Translations under genes and position numbers: made by a program
DNA from: Georgenia sp. M64
GTDB lineage: Bacteria; Actinomycetota; Actinomycetes; Actinomycetales; Actinomycetaceae
DNA length: 64,000 nt
Direction of reading: 5' to 3'
Assembly (NCBI RefSeq): GCF_038049925.1
Contig: NZ_CP145809.1
Location: 186,001-250,000, forward strand
The notes under the pieces: generated by a model
The model's input: the letters and a program-made list of their open reading frames with translations, nothing else
The model's database searches: none
Told to the model about the DNA's origin: nothing
Shown: positions 9,632-17,003 of the stretch, in pieces
Layout: every line of letters starts with the position of its first letter
Numbering within the stretch: the first letter of the stretch is position 1

Positions 9632-10270
9632 TCAGGGCAGGAGGGCCGCCGCCATCGTCTCGGCGACGAACGTGGCGAACTGCTCGGACGACCATCCGCG
9701 GCGCAGGACGAGCAGCTCGTAGATCTCGGCCGAGCTGCACGTCCACATGACGTCGGCGGCGTGCTCGGTGGTCACGCCGTCGCGCAGGTAGCCACGCTCC
9801 GCCAGGAACCGGGCGTTGTGGCGCATGCGCTCGAGCCGTTCGGTGTCGCTGTCGCGCAGGAGGGTGGCCATCGACGCGTCATGACCGGCGGCAGCCCTGA
9901 CGATCAGCAGGACCGGCGTGAGCTGCTCGGCGACCTCGGCCGTGAGGGTGCCCCACGCCCGCATGAGGGCCCGCGGGTCCGTCTGCTCCAGCCGTACCGC
10001 GTCCGAGCGCTCGTACGCCGCCACCTGCCCCTGGCCGGCGAGGGCCCGCTCGTACAGGGCTCGGGCCAGCGCCGCCTTCCCGCCGAACGACTTGTAGATC
10101 GTCTCGACCGAGACACCCGCCTGGCGGGCGATCGCGGCGACCGTGGTCGTCGAGTACCCGACGTCGACAAAGCTGCTCCGGGCTGCGGCCAGCACCGCCT
10201 CCCGTGCGCGCGCGGCCTGGGCCCGACGGTGGGACGCGTCGTACCGCCGTCGGCTCTTGACCGGGTCCAT
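9632..10270 (-). CDS. TetR family transcriptional regulator
   Basis: A TetR-type repressor. The N-terminal helix-turn-helix is clear: AAARSSFVDVGYSTTTVAAIARQAGVSVETIYKSF, with the usual GY-TTT-AIA-AGVS-TIY-F pattern around residues 30-65. The rest is a ligand-binding helical domain of ordinary length (about 212 residues). Two starts are possible, ATG at 10282 and ATG at 10270. AGGAG lies only one base before the first and twelve before the second, so the second is preferred weakly. The gene diverges from an NTF2-like/NmrA gene pair, and a perfect palindrome in the shared promoter (10297-10310) is the likely operator for both directions. The ligand is unknown. Confidence 0.88.
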   Translation of the reverse strand: MDPVKSRRRYDASHRRAQAARAREAVLAAARSSFVDVGYSTTTVAAIARQAGVSVETIYKSFGGKAALARALYERALAGQGQVAAYERSDAVRLEQTDPRALMRAWGTLTAEVAEQLTPVLLIVRAAAGHDASMATLLRDSDTERLERMRHNARFLAERGYLRDGVTTEHAADVMWTCSSAEIYELLVLRRGWSSEQFATFVAETMAAALLP

Positions 10271-10296
10271 GGTTCGTTCCATACTCCTGTAATCAG

Positions 10297-10310
10297 TACA
10301 GTCAACTGTA
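10297..10310. promoter_or_regulatory. Palindromic operator candidate for the TetR regulator
   Basis: TACAGT-CA-ACTGTA is a perfect dyad with 6-base arms in the 58-bp region between the TetR gene and the divergent NTF2-like gene. TetR repressors usually bind such palindromes between divergent genes. On the minus strand TTGACT (10306-10301) overlaps the dyad and could be the -35 box of the regulator, which would give autorepression. Confidence 0.6.
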
Positions 10311-10328
10311 TCGGAAAGTGTGAGACCG

Positions 10329-10757
10329 ATGGGCGAACGCCACGGTGAGTCCGCACGAGTCCTGGTGGACCGACTGGCCGCGGCGGTGAACGCCCACGAC
10401 CTCGACGCGCTCGTCGCCTGTTTCTCGCCGGACTACCGCAACGAGACGCCGGCTCACCCCCGTCGCGGGTTCCGCGGGGCGGCGCAGGTCCGCCGGAACT
10501 GGGAGCAGATCTTCGCCGCGGTCCCCGACCTCACGGCCAGGGTCCTCCGCTCGGCGGTGGCGGGCGAGGAGGTCTGGACCGAGTGGGAGCACGTCGGCAC
10601 GCGCCGTGACGGAGTCACCCACCGGATGCGGGGCGTGGTCATCCTCGGGCTGGCCGGAGGCAGGTTCTCCTGGGCCCGGTTCTACCTCGAGCCCGTCGAC
10701 GACGCCGCCGGCGACGCGGACGCCGCCGTCGCGAGCATCCTCGGGGTGACCTCATGA
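10329..10757 (+). CDS. NTF2-like / SnoaL-like protein
   Basis: A 142-residue protein with the cone-fold pattern of the NTF2/SnoaL superfamily: VDRLAAAVNAHDLDALVACFSPDYRNETP at the start (the helix and D-x-FxPD motif), a central GAAQVRRNWEQIFAAVPDL, and strands WTEWEHVGTRRDG and FSWARFYLEPVD. Members are small polyketide cyclases, isomerases or ligand-binding proteins, and the exact role cannot be read from sequence. ATG 10329 is preferred to GTG 10320 because GGAAAG lies ten bases upstream of it and only one base before the GTG. It overlaps the next gene by 4 bases (ATGA) and is probably controlled by the divergent TetR protein. Confidence 0.8.
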   Translation: MGERHGESARVLVDRLAAAVNAHDLDALVACFSPDYRNETPAHPRRGFRGAAQVRRNWEQIFAAVPDLTARVLRSAVAGEEVWTEWEHVGTRRDGVTHRMRGVVILGLAGGRFSWARFYLEPVDDAAGDADAAVASILGVTS

Positions 10758-11623
10758 TCCTCGTCGTCGGCGCCACCGGGGAGCTGGGCGGCCGGATCGC
10801 CCGGGCACTGCTCGACCGCGGCGAGGTCGTCCGGGCGCTGGTCCGCCGCCGGGAGGCGCTGGACGTCGTGCGCGCCATGGGCGCCGAGCCCGTCCTCGGC
10901 GACCTCCGTGATCCCGAGGGTCTCATCGCCGCGTGCCGCGACGTCGACGCCGTCATCACGACGGCGACGTCGGCGGCCGAGGGGTCGCCCGAGGCCGTGG
11001 CGGCCGTGGACCTCCGGGGAAACCTCGACCTCGTCGACGCTGCTGAGGCCGGCGGGGTCGGGCGATTCGTCTTCGTCTCGCCGCTGGGCGCGGCGCCGGA
11101 CCACCCGGACCCGTTCATGCGAGCGAAGGGTGCCGTGGAGGAACGCCTGCGCCGCAGCCCCATGGCCTGGACCGTGTTGCAGTCCGACCTCTTCATGGAC
11201 CGGTTGCCGATGCTCGTCGTCGGGCTCCCCGCGCTCACGGGCCGGCCGGTGGTGCTCGTGGGTGAGGGACGACGCCGCCACTCGCTCGTCGCGACCGCGG
11301 ACGTCGCGGCCTACGCCGTCGCCGCGCTCGCCGATCCCGCGGCTGTGGGACGGACCCTGGTCGTCGGTGGACCCGAGCCGCTCTCGTGGCGGGACGTGGT
11401 CGCGACCTTCGCCCACGAGCTGGGCCGCGAGGTGCCGGTGGAGACGGTGGCCCCCGGAGAGCCGGTCTCCGGGGTTCCCGAGGTCGTCCAACCGCTCCTC
11501 GCAGCGCTCGAGACGTACGACTCCCTGCTCGACACGGCCCCGCTGGCCCAGGCCTACGGGATCAGGCCGACGGCGCTCGCCGAGGTCGTCCGCGGGCTCG
11601 TCGCTGGTGCCCGCGCCGCCTGA
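10754..11623 (+). CDS. NAD(P)-binding NmrA-type atypical SDR oxidoreductase
   Basis: A 289-residue Rossmann-fold protein. The dinucleotide motif GATGELGG is at residues 6-13, and FVFVSPLGA and the following ERLRRSPMAWTVLQSDLFMD match the NmrA/quinone-oxidoreductase-2-like group of atypical short-chain dehydrogenases. These either reduce small quinones or other carbonyls, or act as redox sensors without catalysis. Translation is coupled to the NTF2-like gene by an ATGA overlap, so both probably act on the same small molecule under TetR control. Confidence 0.85.
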   Translation: MILVVGATGELGGRIARALLDRGEVVRALVRRREALDVVRAMGAEPVLGDLRDPEGLIAACRDVDAVITTATSAAEGSPEAVAAVDLRGNLDLVDAAEAGGVGRFVFVSPLGAAPDHPDPFMRAKGAVEERLRRSPMAWTVLQSDLFMDRLPMLVVGLPALTGRPVVLVGEGRRRHSLVATADVAAYAVAALADPAAVGRTLVVGGPEPLSWRDVVATFAHELGREVPVETVAPGEPVSGVPEVVQPLLAALETYDSLLDTAPLAQAYGIRPTALAEVVRGLVAGARAA

Positions 11624-11697
11624 GCCGTCACCGCTCGCACACCCGCGACCGGTCCATCCCGGGCCCGTGGCGCCTGCGGGTGGGATAGGAATGACCG

Positions 11698-13356
11698 GTG
11701 GCCACCATGTTCCCCACCGACGTCGACTTCCCCGCCGGCCGGCACGGCGAGCGGACGGTGTGGGAGGCGCTGCGCGACCAGCTTCCCGACGAGGTCGTGG
11801 TCTGGTACTCGGTGCGGGTCCTTGACGGCGCCCGCGAGCGGGAGATCGACCTCCTCGTGGGCTGGCCCGGCGTGGGGTTCGCGGCCATCGAGGTCAAGGG
11901 TGGGCGGGTCGGCCGGACCGAGGAGGGCTGGTACTCCTCGGGCGCGGGCGGGTCCCACCGGATCGAGGACCCGGTGGCCCAGGTCCAGGACGCCCGCCAC
12001 CACCTCACCAACCGGTTGCGTGAGCACGGCGTCGCGGCGCAGCGCGCGGTGGCAGCCCGGTGGGTCCACGTGGTCGCCTTCGCGGCCATGACCGTGCCGC
12101 CGTCGTGGGAGATGCCCGGCTGCCCGCGCGGCATCGTCATCGACCAGGTCGACCTCGACCACGTCGCCGAGCGCATCAGGGCCGCCATCAACCTCCACGG
12201 CACGGGCCACGCCCCGCCCGACGGTGACGACGTCCGTGCCGTCGCCGAGGCCCTCGCCGCCGTCCTCGCCGACCGGCAGGACCCGCGCACCCGCGCGCGC
12301 GAGCAGGAGACCGTCGCGGACCAGCTCACCGCCGACCAGGGCATGATCCTCGAGGCGATCCAGCACTGGCGGCGCGCCCGGATCATCGGCGGCGCCGGCA
12401 CCGGCAAGACGTGGCTCGCCATGGAGCAGGCCCGGCGGCTGGCCGGTCGCGGCGAGCGGGTCGCGCTCGTCTGCTACAGCCGGGGCCTCGCCCGCTACCT
12501 GGAACGGCGGACCAGGACCTGGCGCAGGTCCGAGCGGCCCGCCTACGTCGGCCTCTTCCACGACCTGCCCGTGCGCTGGGGCGCCGAGCCCGGCGGCGAC
12601 GACGACTCCGACTACTACGAGACCCGGCTGCCGCGCCGGCTGCGCGAGCTCGCCGCCGAAATGCCCCCTGCCGAGAAGTTCGACGCGATCGTCGTCGACG
12701 AGGCGCAGGACTTCTCCGACGCGTGGTGGCCGGCCCTGCTCGCCTGCCTGCGGGACGAGGATCGCGGGGGCCTGTTCGTGTTCCTCGACGACGGGCAGAA
12801 GGTCTTCCCGCGCCAGGGCCAGGACCCGATCAGCCTCGACCCGTTCCAGCTGTCGAAGAACCTGCGCAACACCAAGCAGATCGGGCAGCTCATCGGCTCG
12901 ATGTCATCGGTGGCGATGATCCCCCGAGGCCTCCCCGGCCCGCCGGTCCGCGTCGCGGACGTCCCGGCGGAGAACGCCCTCGACGCCGCGGACGGCATCG
13001 TCGCTGAGCTCCTCGACCAGGGCTGGGAGCCCGGCGACGTCGCGCTCATCACGACGGCGCACCGGCACCCCGTGCAGAAGGAGCTCGTCGAGGGGCGTGG
13101 CTGGGACGCCTACTGGGACGAGTACTTCGACGGCGAGGAGGTCTTCTACGGGCACGTCCTCGGGTTCAAGGGCCTCGAGCGCCGCGTGGTGGTCCTTTGC
13201 GTCAACGGGCTGACCGGCGACCGCGCCCGCGAGCGGCTCTACACCGGGATGTCCCGCGCGACGTCGCTGCTCGTGCTCGTGGGGCCGCGCGACCTCGTCG
13301 AGAGCGTCGGCGGCGAAGGGGTCCGACGGCGGCTGACGTCCGCGGAACCGATGTAG
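11698..13356 (+). CDS. NERD-domain UvrD-like helicase
   Basis: A 552-residue two-domain protein. The N-terminal region is a nuclease-related NERD domain: GRHGERTVWEALRDQLP, then EIDLLVGWPGVGFAAIEVKGG, where D51, E65 and K67 form the D-ExK nuclease-like core. The C-terminal half is a superfamily-1 helicase: GGAGTGKT at 231-238, DEAQDF at 334-339, FVFLDDGQKVFPRQ, and late motifs HVLGFKGLERRVVVLC and RLYTGMSRAT. The GTG start at 11698 has TAGGA seven bases upstream; ATG 11707 is an alternative. Such fusions are usually inferred to act in DNA repair or defence, but no specific role is established by its neighbours. Confidence 0.85.
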   Translation: MATMFPTDVDFPAGRHGERTVWEALRDQLPDEVVVWYSVRVLDGAREREIDLLVGWPGVGFAAIEVKGGRVGRTEEGWYSSGAGGSHRIEDPVAQVQDARHHLTNRLREHGVAAQRAVAARWVHVVAFAAMTVPPSWEMPGCPRGIVIDQVDLDHVAERIRAAINLHGTGHAPPDGDDVRAVAEALAAVLADRQDPRTRAREQETVADQLTADQGMILEAIQHWRRARIIGGAGTGKTWLAMEQARRLAGRGERVALVCYSRGLARYLERRTRTWRRSERPAYVGLFHDLPVRWGAEPGGDDDSDYYETRLPRRLRELAAEMPPAEKFDAIVVDEAQDFSDAWWPALLACLRDEDRGGLFVFLDDGQKVFPRQGQDPISLDPFQLSKNLRNTKQIGQLIGSMSSVAMIPRGLPGPPVRVADVPAENALDAADGIVAELLDQGWEPGDVALITTAHRHPVQKELVEGRGWDAYWDEYFDGEEVFYGHVLGFKGLERRVVVLCVNGLTGDRARERLYTGMSRATSLLVLVGPRDLVESVGGEGVRRRLTSAEPM

Positions 13357-13364
13357 GACGTGGG

Positions 13365-13871
13365 TCAGTCCGCGAGCTCCGCCGGCCACACGACGGCGAA
13401 TCGCTCGAGGACGATCTCGTCGTCGTCCCGGAAGACGGCCCCCCGGGCGGCGCAGGTGCGCTCCCAGTACCGGCGGTGCTCCCGCGCCCACGATGCGAGG
13501 GTGCGGTCGTCCTCGCCCTCGTCGCGGGCGAAGGCCTCGTCGACATCGGCGATCGTCGCGATCCGCAGCTCCGTGCTGCGCAGCACGACCCTCGGGGTCC
13601 CGGCCCCGTCGCAGGCGATCCAGTGCGAGCCCACCCGCGGGAGCGGCTCGCCGCGCGCGGCGAACTCCCCGACCAGCTCCGCCGTCGCCCGCTTCGGGCC
13701 GGCCAGGACGAGGCCGAGCAGCTCGTCGGCCAGCTCGGCGGAGTCGCCGAAGCGGTCCACCACGTGCTCGGGGCAGGCGCGGACGACGGCGGGGTGGGCG
13801 GCGGCATACGCGGCCCACATCATCTCGGCCGCGGCGAGGTCGAGCGGGCCGGGCGCGGTGCGAGCGGTCAT
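13365..13871 (-). CDS. ASCH domain protein
   Basis: A 168-residue protein with the ASCH/PUA-like pattern: LLGLVLAGPKRATAELVGEFAARGEPLPRVGSHWIACDGAGTPRVVLRSTELRI, where the G-x-K-x-A-T and following R/E positions are the family signature, and a C-terminal W-x-REHRRYWER...DDEIVLERFAVVW. ASCH proteins bind RNA or nucleotides, and some are nucleases or amidohydrolases of modified cytidines. It converges with the NERD helicase, stop to stop, with only 8 bases between. No partner gene is evident. Confidence 0.8.
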   Translation of the reverse strand: MTARTAPGPLDLAAAEMMWAAYAAAHPAVVRACPEHVVDRFGDSAELADELLGLVLAGPKRATAELVGEFAARGEPLPRVGSHWIACDGAGTPRVVLRSTELRIATIADVDEAFARDEGEDDRTLASWAREHRRYWERTCAARGAVFRDDDEIVLERFAVVWPAELAD

Positions 13872-13906
13872 GGCCGCACGGTAGCGGTCCTCGGCGTGCG
13901 GGCTTC

Positions 13907-14638
13907 TCAGTCGGCCGTGAAGGTGACGTCCCGCAGCTCGTGCCAGACCTCCATGACGATGCCGCGTGCGTGGTCCTCGGCGGCGTCGACGTCACCGGTC
14001 GCCACCGCGCGGGCCAGCCGCTCGTGGTGGTCGAGGGCCTCGGCGACCGGGAGCTCGGGCGACAGGTGCAGCTGCGTGCGACCGGCGAGCACCTCGGCGA
14101 TGACGTCGGCGAGCGCGCCGAGCATGTCGTTGCCGCTGGCCTCGATGAGCAGGGCGTGGAAGTCGATGTCGGCCGTGAGGTAGCCCGGGTCGGTGCCGCG
14201 CCCCTCCTCGCCCAGCCGCCGGAGCGTCGCGGCGAGCTCGACCAGCCGGGCCGCCGCCGCGGGCGTCGCCCGGAGCGCGGCCAGGCGCGCGGCCGTCGGC
14301 TCGACGGCGAGCCGCAGCTCGGTGAGCCGGCGCAGCTGCTCGTCGCGCTGGGGTCCTGAGAGCCGCCACCGGATCAGGCGCGGGTCGAGCACCTGCCAGT
14401 GCGTCGCCGGCAGCACCCGCACCCCCACGCGCCGGCGTGACTCGACCATGCCGAGCGACTCCAGGACGCGGACGGCCTCACGGATCACGGTGCGCGAGAC
14501 CCCGTGGTCCTCGGCGAGGGTGGCGAGGGTCAGCACGCTCCCCGCGGGCAGCGAGCCGTGGGTGATCGCGCGCCCGAGGTCGTCCAGGACGTCGGTGTGC
14601 AGCACGGGTGCGGTGTCCCGCGCGCTTCGGTCTGTCAT
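13907..14638 (-). CDS. GntR/FadR-type regulator of the idonate locus
   Basis: A 243-residue FCD-type GntR regulator. The winged helix is near residues 20-75 (LGRAITHGSLPAGSVLTLATLAEDHGVSRTVIREAVRVLESLGMVESRRRVGVRVLP) and the C-terminal FCD helical ligand domain contains the metal/ligand residues of ...DIDFHALLIEASGN... and DHHERLARAVATGD. ATG 14638 is chosen because AGAGGA lies seven bases upstream; the open frame extends to 14806 but with a low-complexity tail. It diverges from the GntP-IdnO-IdnD operon and most likely represses it, relieved by gluconate, idonate or a derivative. Confidence 0.88.
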   Translation of the reverse strand: MTDRSARDTAPVLHTDVLDDLGRAITHGSLPAGSVLTLATLAEDHGVSRTVIREAVRVLESLGMVESRRRVGVRVLPATHWQVLDPRLIRWRLSGPQRDEQLRRLTELRLAVEPTAARLAALRATPAAAARLVELAATLRRLGEEGRGTDPGYLTADIDFHALLIEASGNDMLGALADVIAEVLAGRTQLHLSPELPVAEALDHHERLARAVATGDVDAAEDHARGIVMEVWHELRDVTFTAD

Positions 14639-14699
14639 GCGTCCTCTTCGTCGCCGTCGGCCGTGAGGTCCACCGCCCTGTGTGGCGCCCATCCAACCA

Positions 14700-14732
14700 A
14701 AAGATGTGACCTTTGACAAAGGTGTGATCTTT
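14700..14732. promoter_or_regulatory. 33-bp dyad operator candidate with embedded -35 box
   Basis: The region is symmetrical about position 14716. An inner 15-bp palindrome ACCTTTG-A-CAAAGGT (14709-14723) is flanked by GTG on both sides and then by outer arms AAAGAT (14700-14705) and ATCTTT (14727-14732), which are also perfectly complementary. TTGACA at 14713-14718 lies inside it and is a good -35 box for the rightward permease operon. Binding of the adjacent GntR regulator would therefore cover the promoter. This is inferred from position and symmetry. Confidence 0.65.
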
Positions 14733-14762
14733 GTGTGAGGGTGTCGCCGCACGCCTCGCGGG

Positions 14763-14786
14763 TGCAACTGATGGCAACTGCTTGCC
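14763..14786. promoter_or_regulatory. GGCAAC half-site array upstream of the GntP permease
   Basis: TGCAACTG (14763-14770) and GGCAACTG (14773-14780) repeat with a 10-bp period, and TTGCC (14782-14786) forms an inverted pair with GGCAA (14773-14777). The arrangement resembles the GGCAAC/GTTGCC array at 33492-33543 in front of the second sugar locus. It may be a binding site for a regulator other than the local GntR, but the match is short and the element is inferred. Confidence 0.4.
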
Positions 14787-14835
14787 GGGCCGCTGCGCCG
14801 CCGCACGAGCCCCCTGAAATCAACGGAGATCCTTC

Positions 14836-16212
14836 ATGGAAGACTGGACACAGACCTTGGGAGCGGCCCCGCTCCTCGGGATCGCGGCGGGCGCCATCGC
14901 GCTCATCCTGATCCTGGTCATCAAGTTCAAGATGCACGCGTTCCTCACGCTCATCCTGGTCTCGCTGGCCACCGCCTTCGCCACCGGCATCCCGGTCGGC
15001 CAGATCGTCAGCACACTGGTGACGGGCTTCGGCGGCACCCTCGGCTCCGTCGCCCTGCTCGTGGGCCTCGGCGCCATGCTCGGCAAGATGGTTGAGCACT
15101 CCGGCGGCGCGAAGGTGCTCGCCGACAAGATGGTCGACATCTTCGGCGAGAAGCGGGCGCCGTTCGCCCTCGGCATCGCCTCGCTCATCATGGGCTTCCC
15201 GATCTTCTTCGACGCCGGGCTCGTCGTCATGCTGCCCGTGATCTTCGCCGTCGCCCGCCGCATGGGCGGCAACGTCCTGCTCTACGGCTTCCCCGCCGCC
15301 GCGGCCTTCTCGGTCATGCACGTCTTCGTGCCGCCGCACCCCGGCCCGGTCGCCGCGTCCGAGCTCTACGGCGCCAACGTCGGCATGGTGCTGCTCATCG
15401 GCCTCATCATCGTCTTCCCGCTGTGGTACGTCTCCGGTTACCTCTGGGGCAAGTACGTCGGCCGGAAGTGGATCTACCCGATCCCCGCGCTGTTCGGCTC
15501 CCTCGACGCCGACCAGCCCACCAACCCGCCCAAGGCCGGCACCGTCATCGGGGTCATGCTCGTCCCTCTGGTCCTCATCTTCATGAACACCGGGATCGAC
15601 TTCCTCGACGCCGCCGGCGTCGTCGACGGCGAGGCCACCTGGGCCCAGGTCCTCACGGTCATCGGATCCTCCGCGGTCGCGCTGCTCATCTCGGTCCTCG
15701 TGGCCGTCTGGGTGCTCGGCACCCGCCGCGGCGAGCACGGCACGGCGCTGGAGAAGGTCGTGGACTCCGCGCTCGGCCCGGTGGCCTCGGTCATCCTCAT
15801 CACCGGCGCCGGTGGCATGTTCGGTGGCGTCCTGCGTGCCTCCGGCATCGGCGACGCCCTGTCGGGCACGCTGGAGAACATCGGCCTGCCGGTGATCTTC
15901 GCCGCCTACGTCATCGCCGTCGTCCTGCGCCTGGCGCAGGGCTCGGCCACCGTCGCCCTCGTCACCGCCGCCGGGCTCATGGCCCCGGCCGTCGCCGCCG
16001 GCGACTACAGCGCGGTCCAGATCGCGGCGATCACGCTCGCCACGGCCGCCGGCTCCGTCTTCGCCAGCCACGTCAACGACTCGGGGTTCTGGCTCGTGGG
16101 CCGCCTCATGGGCATGGACGTCAAGACCACCCTGAAGACCTGGACCGTCCAGCAGACCATCGAGTCGGTCCTCGGCTTCCTCCTGACGCTCGTCATCTTC
16201 TGGATCGGCTGA
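14836..16212 (+). CDS. gntP: GntP-family gluconate/idonate:H+ symporter
   Basis: A 458-residue integral membrane protein of the GntP family, which imports gluconate and related sugar acids with protons. About twelve hydrophobic segments are visible. Family motifs include GFGGTLGSVALLVGLGAMLGKMVE near residue 65, FALGIASLIMGFPIFFDAGLVVMLP, MHVFVPPHPGPVAASELYGAN and, near the C-terminus, RLAQGSATVALVTAAGLMAP and SHVNDSGFWLV. A ribosome-binding site (GGAGAT) precedes the ATG. It is the first gene of an operon with idnO and idnD and divergent from a GntR regulator, so L-idonate, 5-ketogluconate or gluconate is the likely substrate. No gluconate kinase gene is nearby. Confidence 0.92.
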   Translation: MEDWTQTLGAAPLLGIAAGAIALILILVIKFKMHAFLTLILVSLATAFATGIPVGQIVSTLVTGFGGTLGSVALLVGLGAMLGKMVEHSGGAKVLADKMVDIFGEKRAPFALGIASLIMGFPIFFDAGLVVMLPVIFAVARRMGGNVLLYGFPAAAAFSVMHVFVPPHPGPVAASELYGANVGMVLLIGLIIVFPLWYVSGYLWGKYVGRKWIYPIPALFGSLDADQPTNPPKAGTVIGVMLVPLVLIFMNTGIDFLDAAGVVDGEATWAQVLTVIGSSAVALLISVLVAVWVLGTRRGEHGTALEKVVDSALGPVASVILITGAGGMFGGVLRASGIGDALSGTLENIGLPVIFAAYVIAVVLRLAQGSATVALVTAAGLMAPAVAAGDYSAVQIAAITLATAAGSVFASHVNDSGFWLVGRLMGMDVKTTLKTWTVQQTIESVLGFLLTLVIFWIG

Positions 16213-16213
16213 C

Positions 16214-16990
16214 GTGGCGGTCGTGAGCAACGTCTTCGACATCACCGGGAAGCTGGCGCTCGTCACCGGCTCCTCCCGGGGCCTGGGCAACGCCCTCGCG
16301 ACCGGCCTCGCCGAGGCCGGGGCGCGGGTGGTCCTGCACGGGCGCGACGGCGCAGCGCTGGCGCAGGCGCAGGAGCGGCTCACGGCCCTGACCGGGACCG
16401 CCACCCCCGCCGTCTCCTTCGACGTGACCGACCAGGCCGCGGTCCGCGAGGGGGTGGCGGGGCTGGTCGCCGAGCACGGCGTCCCGGACATCCTCGTCAA
16501 CAACGCCGGCATCCAGCGGCGGGCGCCGTTCAACGAGTTCGAGCCCGCCGACTGGGACGACCTCGTCGCGGCCAACCTCTCCAGCGTCTTCTACGTCTCC
16601 CAGCAGGTGACGCGGGGCATGGCCGAGCGCGGGTCGGGCAAGGTCGTCAACATCGGGTCGGTCCAGGCGATGCTCGCCCGCCAGACCATCGCCCCGTACT
16701 CGGCCACCAAGGGCGGCGTCGCCATGCTCACCAAGGGCATGGCCGCCGACCTCGCCCGGTTCAACATCCAGGTCAACGCCATCTCGCCCGGCTACTTCGC
16801 CACCGAGATGAACAGGGCGCTGGTCGAGGACGAGGCCTTCAACGCCTGGGTGGTGGGCCGCACCCCGGCCCAGCGCTGGGGCCGGTTCGACGAGCTCGTC
16901 GGCACGCTGCTCTACCTCGCGTCCGACGCCTCGAGCTTCGTCTCGGGCCAGAACATCTTCGTCGACGGCGGCATGACCTCCGTGGTCTGA
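16214..16990 (+). CDS. idnO: Gluconate 5-dehydrogenase / 5-ketogluconate reductase (SDR)
   Basis: A 258-residue classical short-chain dehydrogenase. The cofactor motif TGSSRGLGNALA is at residues 18-29, NNAG near 98, and the catalytic triad is in INIGSVQAM...YSATKGG (Ser, Tyr and Lys). The sequence pattern (ITGKLALVTGSSRGLGNALATGLAEAGARVVLHGRD, AGIQRRAPFNEFEPADWDDLVAANL) matches IdnO, which interconverts 5-ketogluconate and D-gluconate with NAD(P)H. GTG 16214 begins one base after the permease stop; GTG 16223 is an alternative. Together with IdnD it would convert L-idonate to D-gluconate. Confidence 0.9.
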   Translation: MAVVSNVFDITGKLALVTGSSRGLGNALATGLAEAGARVVLHGRDGAALAQAQERLTALTGTATPAVSFDVTDQAAVREGVAGLVAEHGVPDILVNNAGIQRRAPFNEFEPADWDDLVAANLSSVFYVSQQVTRGMAERGSGKVVNIGSVQAMLARQTIAPYSATKGGVAMLTKGMAADLARFNIQVNAISPGYFATEMNRALVEDEAFNAWVVGRTPAQRWGRFDELVGTLLYLASDASSFVSGQNIFVDGGMTSVV

Positions 16991-17003
16991 GAGAGGGAGC
17001 ACC

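Noticed and set aside
14639-14806. N-terminal extension of the GntR regulator to 14806
   Set aside because: The extra residues are Arg-rich and cross the dyad operator and promoter; ATG 14638 has a good ribosome-binding site.
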